NCBI GenBank assembly: GCA_016709445.1
Contig: JADJMV010000012.1
Location: 1-21,746 of the forward strand
DNA length: 21,746 nt
Direction of reading: 5' to 3'
DNA from: Phycisphaerales bacterium
GTDB lineage: Bacteria > Planctomycetota > Phycisphaerae > Phycisphaerales > UBA1924
Within the stretch, counting starts at the first letter, position 1, and every line of letters begins with the position of its first letter. This document shows, in pieces, positions 10,926-18,693 of this stretch. The position numbers and the translations under genes are program-made. The notes under the pieces were generated by a model. The model was given only the letters and a program-made list of their open reading frames with translations, was not told the DNA's origin and made no database searches.

Positions 10926-12068
10926 GTGTTCCTGCCCCTCGGGACAGACCGGTACAAGCGCCGACCCACCGTGGTCACCTACGCCCTGATCGCCGCCAAT
11001 CTGGCGGTCTTTGGCCTGCTGCGTGTCGTCGCGCAGCAGCACGCCGCCGAGGCCGAGCGGTGGGAGGCTCTGGCCACGCTGGTGCCCGGACGCTCGGCGT
11101 GGTGGACCTACCTGACCTACGCATTTCTCCACGCCGGCTTCGCCCACATCGCGTTCAACATGCTGGCTCTCTGGGTCTTCGGGCCCGATGTCGAAGACCG
11201 GCTCGGCCGGATCGGCTTCCTGGGGCTCTACCTTGCCGGGGCCGTCGGCGCGGGCGCAGCGCACGCCGCGTTCGACCGGCACGGCGTCGTTGGCGCCTCG
11301 GGCGCCATCGCCGCCGTGACAGGCGCATTCCTCGTCTTCTTCCCCTATGTCCACGTCCGAACCCTGGTGTTTTTCTTTATCATCGGCGTGTATCACATCA
11401 CCGCCTGGTGGTTCATCCTCTTCGCCGTGGCCGCGGACCTCCTCGGGCTCGCGCGGGGCGGCGGCGACGTGGCCCACCTCGCCCATGTCGGGGGCTACGG
11501 CCTGGGGATGGGGTCGCCGCGATCCTGCTCGCCACGCGGGTCGTCCCCCAGAGAGCCCTACGACCTGTTCACCATCGGGCGGCAGGCCGCGCGACGACGG
11601 GCGTTCAAGGCGGCTCAGGCGACATCGACCTCCCGACGGGCCGTGGAGCGGCGGAACAGAGGCCCCCGTCAAGGCGCCGAAGGGCCCGCCGCGGAGGCCC
11701 GGCTCCGAGCCCAGGAGCGGCTTGCCGCCGGGGATACGCCCGCAGCCGCGTCGGCGTATCTGGCCATGCGAAGCCTGCCCGGCGGCGCTCAGCTCCCCCC
11801 GCTCGGACGCAGCCAGCTCTACGAGATCGCCAACCAACTCTTCAAGTCCGGCGACTACGCCAACGCCGTCGATGCGTACCAACAGTTCCTCTCGGCCTAC
11901 GAGACCGACGCCGAAGCGCCGCGCGTCATGCTCATGCTCGGGCTCATCAACACCCGCTTCCTCAACGACCCCACGGAGGCGAAGCGAATCCTGACGCGGG
12001 CCCGAGATCGGCTCGCCAGCGAGGAAGACACCACGCTCGCGAGGGAACTCCTCGACGAGATCGGCTGA
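10926..12068 (+). CDS. Rhomboid family intramembrane serine protease with TPR-like tail
   Basis: The product of ~380 residues has a rhomboid core (residues 15-195) with the catalytic dyad: Ser125 in VVGASGAIAA and His187 in AHLAHVGGYGLG. His74 and Asn78 in AHIAFNML match the oxyanion residues of TM2. Five to six TM helices are visible. The C-terminal half is soluble: a basic stretch (IGRQAARRRAFKAA), then paired helices, LYEIANQLFKSGDYANAVDA and LMLGLINTRFLNDPTEAKRI, that read as TPR-like repeats. I chose GTG 10926 (MFLPLGTDRYKRRPTVVTYA) because this is the usual rhomboid N-terminus. Between about 11505 and 11552 the frame slips and returns: the shifted reading VAAILLATRVVP is the expected last TM helix, so two compensating base errors in GGGG and CCCCC runs are likely. 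trpF follows after 16 bases. Confidence 0.88.
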   Translation: MFLPLGTDRYKRRPTVVTYALIAANLAVFGLLRVVAQQHAAEAERWEALATLVPGRSAWWTYLTYAFLHAGFAHIAFNMLALWVFGPDVEDRLGRIGFLGLYLAGAVGAGAAHAAFDRHGVVGASGAIAAVTGAFLVFFPYVHVRTLVFFFIIGVYHITAWWFILFAVAADLLGLARGGGDVAHLAHVGGYGLGMGSPRSCSPRGSSPREPYDLFTIGRQAARRRAFKAAQATSTSRRAVERRNRGPRQGAEGPAAEARLRAQERLAAGDTPAAASAYLAMRSLPGGAQLPPLGRSQLYEIANQLFKSGDYANAVDAYQQFLSAYETDAEAPRVMLMLGLINTRFLNDPTEAKRILTRARDRLASEEDTTLARELLDEIG

Positions 12069-12084
12069 AGGAGGCGGGCGAGCG

Positions 12085-12723
12085 ATGCGGACCGACCGGA
12101 CCCGGATCAAAGTGTGCGGGATCACCAGCCACGAGGCGGCCGAGGCCGCCGTCGAGGCCGGGGCCGACGCGATCGGCCTGGTCTTCGTGAAGGACTCTCC
12201 ACGATGGATCGAGCCGGCCTTCGCCGACGAGATCGCCGCCCAACTCCCGGCGTTTGTCTCGACCGTGGGCGTCTACCGCGACGAGCCGCTCCGCACGTTT
12301 CTCGAGATTGTCGAGGAGTGTCCCACGCGATGGGTCCAGCTCCACGGACTGGAAGACGAGCAACTCGTCCGCAACTGCGGCTGCGTGATCAAGGGCATCA
12401 GGTTCGATCCCGACACCATCGCCGACGAGCTGCTCCGGTGGAGCGAGATCGAGGAGGTGGATGCGATTCTCGTCGATGGCTCCGCCGGAGGCGAAGGGGT
12501 CGCCTTCGACTGGGCCAGCCTCACCGAGCCCATGGCAGAGGCGACCAAGCCCATTCTTCTGGCCGGCGGCCTCACGCCGGACAATGTCGGCGACGCCATC
12601 CGAGCGTGCCGGCCCTTCGCGGTGGATGTCTCGAGCGGTGTGGAATCGGCGCCTGGTGTGAAAGACCCGGCGAAGGTCAGGGCGTTCTGCCAGGCAGTCC
12701 GTCAGGCGGACGCCGGGGCGTAA
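12085..12723 (+). CDS. trpF: Phosphoribosylanthranilate isomerase
   Basis: It carries out the third step of tryptophan synthesis, isomerising N-(5'-phosphoribosyl)anthranilate to CdRP by Amadori rearrangement. The 212-residue TIM barrel is intact. Cys11 in KVCGIT is the general base and Asp131 in AILVDGSAGGEG the general acid. VQLHGLED, LLAGGLTPDNV and AVDVSSGVESAPGVKD are the conserved phosphate-binding and late-barrel motifs. AAGGAGG lies about 10 bases before the ATG, overlapping the end of the rhomboid gene region. It is probably co-transcribed with the rhomboid gene; no other trp gene is adjacent. Its last 22 bases overlap the end of convergent aroK. Confidence 0.96.
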   Translation: MRTDRTRIKVCGITSHEAAEAAVEAGADAIGLVFVKDSPRWIEPAFADEIAAQLPAFVSTVGVYRDEPLRTFLEIVEECPTRWVQLHGLEDEQLVRNCGCVIKGIRFDPDTIADELLRWSEIEEVDAILVDGSAGGEGVAFDWASLTEPMAEATKPILLAGGLTPDNVGDAIRACRPFAVDVSSGVESAPGVKDPAKVRAFCQAVRQADAGA

Positions 12724-13256
12724 CCGGCGGCGACCCGGTCCGCGGCCGCCGCAGTATCGAGCAGATCGACCTGCACCACCATCGACGCCAGGGCGACGTA
12801 CTGCGCGTCGCGGGCCGCGAAAACCGACTCGATCTCGGTCAGGGTGCCGAGCCCGGTGAGCGAGGGGCGATCGTCCCCGGCGACGGCTTCCAGCCGGCGG
12901 CGCAGAGTCTCCGGCTGCGCTCTCAGATACACCAGCACATCTCCGTCCTGCGCGACGGCGCGGCGCAGCAAGTCAGCAGCCCCGGGCGCCGTCGGAGCGC
13001 CGCCCCCCAACGCGAGGATCTTTGGGCGCGGGGCCCGGAGCGCCTCGCGGAGACACTCCGCTTCGGCGGCCCGAAAGGCCCGCTCGCCCCGCGACCGCCA
13101 CACGTCGGAGACCGACCCGCCGCCGAAGGATTCGAGGACGCGGGCGTCGAGATCCACAGAGGGGATGCCGAGCCGCTCGGAGAGCACCCGGGCGATCGTG
13201 GACTTGCCGCTGCCGCGCAATCCCATGAGGATGAGGTTGGGGAGCGAACGATTCAC
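12702..13256 (-). CDS. aroK: Shikimate kinase
   Basis: It phosphorylates shikimate with ATP in the aromatic pathway. The 184-residue P-loop protein is intact: Walker A LMGLRGSGKST (residues 10-20); Asp35/Asp37 in SVDLDARV for Mg and shikimate; Arg59 in RSRGERAFRAAE; LALGGGAPT (Gly84-86); and lid Arg130 in DDRPSLTG. The gene comes last in a minus-strand group with the AsmA-like gene, whose stop lies 10 bases upstream of the aroK ATG, so co-transcription is likely. Its 3' end overlaps trpF by 22 bases, tail to tail, pairing two aromatic amino-acid genes on opposite strands. Confidence 0.95.
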   Translation of the reverse strand: MNRSLPNLILMGLRGSGKSTIARVLSERLGIPSVDLDARVLESFGGGSVSDVWRSRGERAFRAAEAECLREALRAPRPKILALGGGAPTAPGAADLLRRAVAQDGDVLVYLRAQPETLRRRLEAVAGDDRPSLTGLGTLTEIESVFAARDAQYVALASMVVQVDLLDTAAAADRVAAGYAPASA

Positions 13257-13266
13257 GCGTGGGCTC

Positions 13267-14883
13267 TCACCCGCCGACCCCGAGCGGGGCGACGGAGACC
13301 TGGGGTTCCGCGACGGTCCCGCGGATCCGGTACGTGACGAGGCGGTCGGTCACCGACCCGAGCAGGTCGCCGACGCCGCCGAGCATCGACTGGAGCTTCT
13401 CCATGGGGCCGGCATTCACGGAGAGATTCAGCGTGCCATCAAAGGCGATATCCCCCGTCGCGCGGGCGGCGAGGAACTCGGTGGTCACCTGCGATGAAGT
13501 GACGATGACCCCCGCGGGCCCGAGCGTGAATTCGGCATCGGCCTTGTGGTTGAGTTTCTTGGACAACATCCCGGCGCTCATCACGTGCATCGCCTGAGCG
13601 AGCTGGCTGAGCCCGGGAAGCACCATCAGCCTGCCGTCGCGCACATGCGCATCGCCCTTGCCGTCGAGCGACGCGAGAGGATCTGAGAGGTCGGACGTCG
13701 CCGAGCCGCCGCCGGAAAGCGTGCCCGCCAGCTTCGGGGGCTCGTCGGCCGGGGAGCCCGTGCGCAGCAGCCTCTGCAGATCCAGGTCCTCGAGCGTCCA
13801 GAAAATGTGGGCCGGCCGAGTGGACACCGTCGTTTCGACGTCGCCCTGGGCCGTGACCGCGCCGCCCAACATCTCGGCACGCAGGCTCGTCAGCGTCAAG
13901 ATCCCCGAGCCGAGCGTGGCCTCGGCGGCGAGCCGGTCGAGCGGGATCTGGTAATCCCCGGAAGCGAAGTGTGCCGATTCGAGCGAGACCGTGGCCTGCA
14001 GCGAGCCGGCCATCGGGTCGGCGAGGCTCAGCCGCCCCGACGCGGCCAGGTCGAACCGGCCCCGTGCCTCGTATGCAGCGACGAGCGTCTGGATCTCGGG
14101 GGGCAGGATCGACCTCGAGTCCGGGCCGAGATCGCTACTGAGGTCCAGTTGCTCGATCTTGGCCTCGAGTGAGTCGAGACTGAAGGCCCCCTTGAGCTGG
14201 AGGCGAGCCAGGGGGCCCAGCGCCGAGTCGATGTCGAGCGCGTACCAGCCCTCCTCGCCGGCCGCCGGCGAGGCGATGATCGTCGTCGTCAGTCCGCGCA
14301 CCACCATCGGGGGCGACCCGTCGGCCTGGTCGTAGGCCAGCGAGCCATCGTTCACCTGGATGCGCCGCAGGCGGAGGACATTGGAGAGCCTGAAACTGGG
14401 CTCGACCTCCTCGTCGTGTCCCGGGGAGGCCTTAGCGATCGGGCTCAGTCCGCGGAAGCCCGATGCCCCATCAGCGCCCGTCTCCCGGATGAGATGGACG
14501 ACGGGCCGATCCAGGTCGATCCGCTCGATCACGAGGGGCTGCCCCAGCCTGGGCACCTCCGCCAGTTCCACCGTCATGCCGTCGAGTTCGAGCACGCGCG
14601 TGCCGTCCGGTGCCGTCAGGGTCACGCCCTTGAGGTGGACGGTGCCGGGGGCCTCGTAGTCAAGGCTCTCGAAGGCGATCTGTGGGACGAGGTAGCTGTT
14701 GGCGATACCGACGATCTGGGAGCCGATCCAGCTCTCCAGCCGGTGGGCGACACCGCCCAGGCCCCCTGTGCCGGGCCCCAGCGTCCGCAGCGCGATCACA
14801 CCGACAACGCCGACGACCAGCAAAGCGATCGCGAGACCGACCACGAGAGGCTTCATGGCGCGGGCTGCGATTCGATTCGCCAT
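13267..14883 (-). CDS. AsmA-like envelope protein
   Basis: The intact 538-residue protein has one N-terminal membrane helix (about residues 11-32, PLVVGLAIALLVVGVVGVIA) and a long beta-rich periplasmic part. Signature pieces are FESLDYEAPGTVHLKGVTLT with LELDGMTVELAEVP near the N-terminus, repeated amphipathic strands, and a C-terminal AsmA_2-like part: LRAEMLGGAVTAQGDVET, LDGKGDAHVRDGRLMVLPGL and YRIRGTVAEPQVSVAPLG. AsmA-family proteins are bridge-like and linked to lipid transport or outer-membrane assembly; the exact role here is unknown. ATG 14881-14883 is supported by GGGAG seven bases upstream. It sits 32 bases after efp and 10 bases before aroK on the same strand. Confidence 0.82.
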   Translation of the reverse strand: MANRIAARAMKPLVVGLAIALLVVGVVGVIALRTLGPGTGGLGGVAHRLESWIGSQIVGIANSYLVPQIAFESLDYEAPGTVHLKGVTLTAPDGTRVLELDGMTVELAEVPRLGQPLVIERIDLDRPVVHLIRETGADGASGFRGLSPIAKASPGHDEEVEPSFRLSNVLRLRRIQVNDGSLAYDQADGSPPMVVRGLTTTIIASPAAGEEGWYALDIDSALGPLARLQLKGAFSLDSLEAKIEQLDLSSDLGPDSRSILPPEIQTLVAAYEARGRFDLAASGRLSLADPMAGSLQATVSLESAHFASGDYQIPLDRLAAEATLGSGILTLTSLRAEMLGGAVTAQGDVETTVSTRPAHIFWTLEDLDLQRLLRTGSPADEPPKLAGTLSGGGSATSDLSDPLASLDGKGDAHVRDGRLMVLPGLSQLAQAMHVMSAGMLSKKLNHKADAEFTLGPAGVIVTSSQVTTEFLAARATGDIAFDGTLNLSVNAGPMEKLQSMLGGVGDLLGSVTDRLVTYRIRGTVAEPQVSVAPLGVGG

Positions 14884-14915
14884 CGGGTACTCCCGGGCGC
14901 GTGGTTCCGTCAGGG

Positions 14916-15470
14916 TCAGGCCCAGGACTGATACGAGCCGTCGGTGGTCGAGATCCGGATCTTCTCACCCGTCGTAATGAACGGCGGAACCTTGGTCTTC
15001 AGCCCGGTCTCGCACACCGCCTCCTTGAGCTGGTTCGTCGCCGTCGCGCCCTTGATGCCGGGGGCGGTATCGGTCACCTCCAGCTCGACGGAGGCCGGCA
15101 GCTCCATGCTGATCGGGTTGCCCTCAAAGCAGAGCACCACGATCTTGGAGTTGGGGACTAGGTACAGCATCGCGTTGCCCAGCACGTCCTCGTGGATCAC
15201 GAGCTGGTCGTACGTCTCCGAATCCATAAAGGTCGCGCCCGTGCTGTCGGCGTAGAGGAATTCCATCTCCCGCCGGTCGAGGTCGATCTCCTCGAGCTCA
15301 TCGGTCGAGGCGAAGCGCCGGTCGATCAGCTTGCTATCGACCACGTCGCGGAGCTTGGCCTGGACGAAGGCGCGGAGGTTGCCCGGCGTCCGGTGCTCGT
15401 AGCCCACGACGACATACAGCTTGCCGTCAATCCGGACACCGTTGCCGATACGGAGATCGTTCGCCTTCAT
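14916..15470 (-). CDS. efp: Translation elongation factor P
   Basis: EF-P binds ribosomes stalled at polyproline and stimulates peptide bond formation. The intact 184-residue product has the three-domain EF-P layout: an N-terminal KOW-like domain (residues 1-63), a central OB domain (FMDSETYDQLVIHEDVLGNA) and a C-terminal OB domain (VTDTAPGIKGATATNQLKEA, VPPFITTGEKIRI), matching the EF-P signature. The domain I loop reads RTPGNLRAFVQAKLR, where E. coli has KPGKGQAF. The tip residue, normally modified Lys (EpmA) or Arg (EarP), is therefore Asn31. The ATG (15468-15470) follows AGGAGCCAGGA. It leads the group efp, AsmA-like, aroK, and is divergent from the metallo-beta-lactamase gene. Confidence 0.95.
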   Translation of the reverse strand: MKANDLRIGNGVRIDGKLYVVVGYEHRTPGNLRAFVQAKLRDVVDSKLIDRRFASTDELEEIDLDRREMEFLYADSTGATFMDSETYDQLVIHEDVLGNAMLYLVPNSKIVVLCFEGNPISMELPASVELEVTDTAPGIKGATATNQLKEAVCETGLKTKVPPFITTGEKIRISTTDGSYQSWA

Positions 15471-15586
15471 TCCTGGCTCCTGCCGCCTGCGGGGAGAGTG
15501 CTCCCGGGCGGGTACACTGCTTCGGGGGCGATGGTAGCCCGCGAGGAGGCGGGCTGTCCCCGGGGGAGTGGGATTGGAGGCCTCTG
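15471..15586. promoter_or_regulatory. Divergent intergenic region between efp and MBL-fold gene
   Basis: These 116 bases separate two outward-reading genes and must hold both promoters. The efp ribosome-binding site (AGGAG on the minus strand) is visible, and on the plus strand GGAGG precedes the MBL ATG by about 8 bases. No clear -35/-10 hexamers are seen. Confidence 0.35.
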
Positions 15587-16596
15587 ATGCGCAGCCTGGA
15601 CCGCCGCTCGTTCCTTACCCTTGCCGCCGGGGCCCTCGCCGGGACGGCCCTGCCCCTCCGATCCGCCCTTGGCGCCCCCCACAGGCGGGGGGTTCCCGAC
15701 ACCTTCTTCACCTGGCACGAGGTCCGAGAGGGCGTCCACGCGGCTGTCGATCTCTCAATGGGTGGCAATGTCCTCCTCGTGACCTCCGGCGACCAGGCCC
15801 TGCTCGTCGACACCAAATTCCCCGCCTTTGCCGCGGCCTTGGCGAGGGAAGGGGCCGGCTTCGGGGCCCCCGTCCTCACCGTCCTGAATACCCACCATCA
15901 CGGCGACCACACCGGCGGGAACGGCGTGCTCCACCCCAGCCGCAAGCTCGTCTCCCACGCCAAGGCAGCCGAGAGGATCGCCGGTCAGCTCGCCCAGTAC
16001 GCCGGAGCAGCCAAGGGTGGACCGAAGCAGGTCGACACCAGCCGGCCCGGGGCCGACGTGGTGCTCGCCGAGGCCCAGGCCGCGGCCGAGGCCGCGCCGG
16101 CCTGGACCGCCGACCTGTTCGTCCCCGACGTGAAGATCGACTCATGGCCCCACGAGATGAAAGTGGGGAGATCCGCGTGGTGCTCTACCACTTCGGCCCC
16201 GGCCACACCGACAACGACGTCGTCGTCCACCTGCCCGACCTCAACGTCGTCCACACCGGCGACGTGTGCTTCCACGGGCTGCACCCCTTCTTCGATCCCC
16301 CCGGCGGCGCGACCTGCAAGGGCTGGCGCTCGTCGGTCGCCAAGACCATCGACCTCTGCGACGGCCTCACCGTCGTTGTCCCCGGCCACGGCGAAATCAC
16401 CGACCGCGATGGCCTCGAGGAGCAGGGCACCTACCTCGACCGGATCTGGGACCACGTCGCCGAGGAGATCCGCGGCGGAAAGACCAAGGACGAGATCAAG
16501 GCCATGAGCTGGGACTTCATGGACGGCCTCGGCTTCGAGCAGATCAGAGAGCGTGCGCTCGACGCGGTCTACGACGAAGTCAGCCGCGCCGGCTAA
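15587..16596 (+). CDS. Tat-exported metallo-beta-lactamase-fold hydrolase, one frameshift
   Basis: A twin-arginine leader (LDRRSFLTLAAGALAGTALP, cut after ...LGA) starts the protein. The metal site follows: THHHGDHTGG (His103, His105, Asp107, His108), then HFGPGHTDND, VVHTGDVCFHGLHPFFD (bridging Asp) and VVPGHGEITD. These fit the cyclase/quinoprotein-relay-like MBL group, not a defined antibiotic hydrolase; the substrate is unknown. The C-terminal helices (IWDHVAEEIRGGKTKDEIKA) cap the fold. The frame breaks near 16160: GTGGGGAGATC appears to have lost one G, since the next frame continues GEIRVVLYHFGPGHTDND. The repaired length is about 336 residues. The stop at 16594-16596 is followed at once by a hairpin repeat array. 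Confidence 0.88.
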
Positions 16597-16880
16597 CCCT
16601 CCCCACACCCTCCCCCGCACCCCGAAGGGGTGCACTCCAATAGCCGGGGGTGGAGGCGCGCGGCCGACACCCCCGGACCACACCCCCACACCCTCCCCCG
16701 CACCCCGAAGGGGTGCACCCCAGTAGCCGGGGGTGCAGGCCCGAGTCCGACCCCCGCGGACTACACCCCCACACCCTCCCCGCACCCCGAAGGGGTGCAC
16801 TCCAATAGCCGGGGGTGGAGACCCGCGGCCGACACCCCCGGACCACACCCCCACGCCCTCCCCGCACCCTGAAAGGGTGC
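16597..16880. repeat. Tandem array of 82-83 bp double-hairpin repeats
   Basis: Three full units and a partial fourth lie between convergent genes. Each unit begins with a C-rich run and the palindrome GCACCCCGAAGGGGTGC, at 16617-16633, 16700-16716 and 16782-16798. The fourth copy (16864-16880) is GCACCCTGAAAGGGTGC, with a compensatory C-G to T-A change in the stem. A second hairpin per unit pairs CCGGGGGTG with CACCCCCGG (16644-16652 with 16668-16676; 16809-16817 with 16833-16841); the middle unit is imperfect. Between the arms each unit keeps the phrase CCA(A/G)TAGCC. The units are contiguous without spacers. Possible roles are bidirectional termination, mRNA end protection or a dispersed genomic repeat family. 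Confidence 0.9.
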
Positions 16881-16948
16881 CAGTCTCCCCACGCGCAGAG
16901 ACCGCCATGCCGCCCCACGCCGCCGCTCCCCATGCGCACCCTTATCGA

Positions 16949-17575
16949 TCACCTCGCCCGCCTCGCACGTCGCAGCTCGAATGCGGCGGCGGTTCCCTCG
17001 AACACCTTCGCCATGTCGGCCAGATCGTCGCGGAAACCATAGCCGATGGTCCGCGCGGCCTCGGCGACCGCTCGCGCCCGCGGCAGGAATACGCCCGCCC
17101 ACTTCTGGCCGCTCCTGTCCCGGCAGAGCGTCGAGGTTTCCACCGCCACCGCGCCCATGCTGGCGTACGCCCGCTCCTCGTCCCAGGCGATCTGGTTCAC
17201 ATATCTGGTGCCGACCTCGAGGTAGTGCAGGCCCAGATCGATGGTGCCTCGGATGTCGAACCCGCCGAGCATCTCGGGCGCGGTGGTGACGCGGCGATAC
17301 TCCTTCAGGAGGCGTCGGCATAGCGCGAGGTCGCAGCCGCCGCTCAGGCGCGGAGCGCCGCGAACAAAGAACTGTGTGGTGATCTTGGCCTTGTACCCAT
17401 CGAGCAGTTCGACCGACGCGTCTTCGTCGCCGATCCAGGCCGCCAAGAACGCGCGATTCTCCGGAGAGAGCTTGTAGAGGTCGTGCAGCAGGCCGCACAG
17501 GGACTCCACGTCCATCTCGTCGAGCGTGGCGGCGACGCTCTTCCAGAGTCTCGGTTCAGGGGTAGGCCTCGGCAT
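16949..17575 (-). CDS. Hypothetical protein, DUF6155-like
   Basis: The intact 208-residue protein reads MPRPTPEPRLWKSVAATLDE at the start, then DVESLCGLLHDLYKLSPENR, ending FELRRARRAR. It is mostly helical and lacks signal peptide or membrane helices. The segment SLCGLLHDLYKLSPENRAFL resembles the start of the DUF6155 family (helical, unknown function); this is a memory-based match of moderate strength. ATG 17573-17575 is taken because the upstream in-frame extension is low-complexity; the ribosome-binding site is weak. The gene faces the repeat array at its 3' end. Confidence 0.72.
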   Translation of the reverse strand: MPRPTPEPRLWKSVAATLDEMDVESLCGLLHDLYKLSPENRAFLAAWIGDEDASVELLDGYKAKITTQFFVRGAPRLSGGCDLALCRRLLKEYRRVTTAPEMLGGFDIRGTIDLGLHYLEVGTRYVNQIAWDEERAYASMGAVAVETSTLCRDRSGQKWAGVFLPRARAVAEAARTIGYGFRDDLADMAKVFEGTAAAFELRRARRAR

Positions 17576-17805
17576 CGGAGGATCGTACCGGGAGCGGCGG
17601 GCCTCGTGCTCGACATGCTGCCACCGGGGCAGTGGGGGACGCGCGGCGGGCGTCAGGGCAGGGCTACGTCTCTGGCCCAGACCGTGGCCAACGACCCCGC
17701 GAAGCACGGCACCAGGCGCGTGCCCAACCGCATCGCGCCACCAGGAAGGCGGGCGACCGCTCCTCGTCCCCCAACCAACGGAACATAGTCGCCCAACATC
17801 TGGTG

Positions 17806-17940
17806 ATGGACGGCCGCTTCAAACGGGTGTCGGCGGCGACAGCCCTGCTGCGCTACGGCCGCGAGTCGATCGAGCTGGACGACCTGGCGGCGCGGGTGGA
17901 CCAGCTCGAGGACGAGCAGCGGAAGGAGGGCGTGTCATGA
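17806..17940 (+). CDS. Small hypothetical protein with short coiled coil
   Basis: This 44-residue ORF (MDGRFKRVSAATALLRYGRE, then ESIELDDLAARVDQLEDEQR) ends in a predicted short coiled coil. Its stop overlaps the next start as ATGA at 17937-17940, suggesting translational coupling. The frame is open upstream to 17632, so the true start may be earlier. No family is recognised. Confidence 0.5.
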   Translation: MDGRFKRVSAATALLRYGRESIELDDLAARVDQLEDEQRKEGVS

Positions 17941-18152
17941 CACGACGGCTGGCCTCGCGCATCACGCGGCTGGAGCACGCCCCGGGCGGGACCCGCGGCC
18001 CGTGCCGGCTCTGCCGGGGCTGCGGGACCGTGGCCCTCGTGGACGAGGCCGCGGGCGAGCGGGTGGGGGACGCCGCCGGCTGCGCGTCGTGCGGCAAGGT
18101 GTCCAAGGTCATCGTGCTGGAGGGGGACGGCCGTGCCGCGGACGCTGGCTAG
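17937..18152 (+). CDS. Small zinc-ribbon protein A
   Basis: The 71-residue product begins MTRRLASRITRLEHAPGG, a basic helix ending RLE, then has cysteines at 23, 26, 29, 49 and 52 (CRLCRGC and CASC), fitting one zinc site formed by two CxxC knuckles. The start overlaps the previous stop (ATGA), and its end overlaps the next gene by 20 bases. It shares its N-terminal helix with the next protein, so the two look like a duplicated pair. Similar 'LASRxxRLE + zinc knuckles' mini-proteins are frequent in planctomycete and phage-like accessory regions; the function is unknown. Confidence 0.62.
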   Translation: MTRRLASRITRLEHAPGGTRGPCRLCRGCGTVALVDEAAGERVGDAAGCASCGKVSKVIVLEGDGRAADAG

Positions 18153-18366
18153 CCGCGTCGCCCGCCTGGAGGGGCGCCGGCCCCGCCTCTGCCCGGTGTG
18201 CGGCGGCGGCGGGCCGGGGCCGGTCGTCTACGAGGTCGTGATGGCCGAGCCCGCGGCCCGGGTGGAGACCGCCCCGACCGCCCGGCCGCCCACGCTGTGC
18301 CCCAACTGCGGGCGGGCCAAGGAGTTCTGGATCTCGTTCCCGGCCCCCAGGGCGGGCGAGGACTGA
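18133..18366 (+). CDS. Small zinc-ribbon protein B
   Basis: The 77-residue product starts at GTG 18133 (MPRTLASRVARLEGRRPR), 20 bases inside the preceding gene. Cysteines 20, 23 (CPVC) and 56, 59 (CPNCG) form a spaced zinc ribbon. The N-terminal helix matches protein A nearly residue for residue (R-x-LASR-x-x-RLE). A GGAGGGGG precedes the GTG by about 6 bases and supports this start. Function is unknown; the pair may bind nucleic acid, by analogy with other basic-helix/zinc-ribbon proteins. Confidence 0.62.
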   Translation: MPRTLASRVARLEGRRPRLCPVCGGGGPGPVVYEVVMAEPAARVETAPTARPPTLCPNCGRAKEFWISFPAPRAGED

Positions 18367-18649
18367 CGGGGCGACCCACGGATCTGTGCGGTCGGGCAAC
18401 GCACCCGCAGGTACGCTTCCGTGGGGTTGCGGGACTGGGCTTGGGGACAGCCGCGTGGTTCCTTGGAGTGGTGCTTGAAGAGCACACGGAGGCGAGTCCA
18501 ATGCGGGGGGTATTGCGAGGGGGCCCGAGTTCGCGTGGCCATGATCGAGGATTTCGTCAGGGCAACCCAAAGCTGCAACCATGACAACCTGCCCGGCCAC
18601 CCTGTCGCCCCAGCGCGATTGCAGCTGCATGGCTGAATCCGTACACTCA
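18367..18649. other. Gap without recognisable gene
   Basis: About 280 bases lie between the zinc-ribbon mini-genes and the next promoter. Short open frames exist on both strands but have no recognisable motif or ribosome-binding site. Base composition becomes less GC-extreme toward 18550-18690. Confidence 0.4.
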
Positions 18650-18677
18650 TTGCACATGGATTCACATCGGCGATACT
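18650..18677 (+). promoter_or_regulatory. Candidate sigma70-type promoter for secreted propeller gene
   Basis: TTGCAC (18650-18655) and GATACT (18672-18677) are separated by 16 bases. They match the -35 and -10 consensus at five and four of six positions. The gene's GAGGAG and ATG follow within 20 bases, giving a short leader. Confidence 0.35.
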
Positions 18678-18693
18678 ACTGAGGAGACTAAAG

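Noticed and set aside
9697..10989. A 430-codon plus-strand open frame
   Set aside because: It lies wholly opposite citrate synthase, which has complete catalytic residues and a good ribosome-binding site.
10824..12125. A 433-codon minus-strand open frame
   Set aside because: It is opposite the rhomboid gene, is low-complexity Gly/Arg/Glu-rich and has no motif.
12114..13337. A 407-codon plus-strand open frame
   Set aside because: It runs out of frame through trpF and antisense to aroK; both have convincing family motifs.
16597..16880. CRISPR array
   Set aside because: The units are contiguous 82-83 bp copies without unique spacers, the palindromes lie inside near-identical units, and no cas genes are present.
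15985..16908. Minus-strand open frame with repeated PGYWGAPLRGAG-like peptides
   Set aside because: The peptide repeat is a translation of the intergenic double-hairpin DNA array; it also reads antisense through the MBL gene.
17632..17805. Longer start for the small coiled-coil ORF
   Set aside because: The upstream part is low-complexity with no motif or ribosome-binding site; kept only as a possibility.
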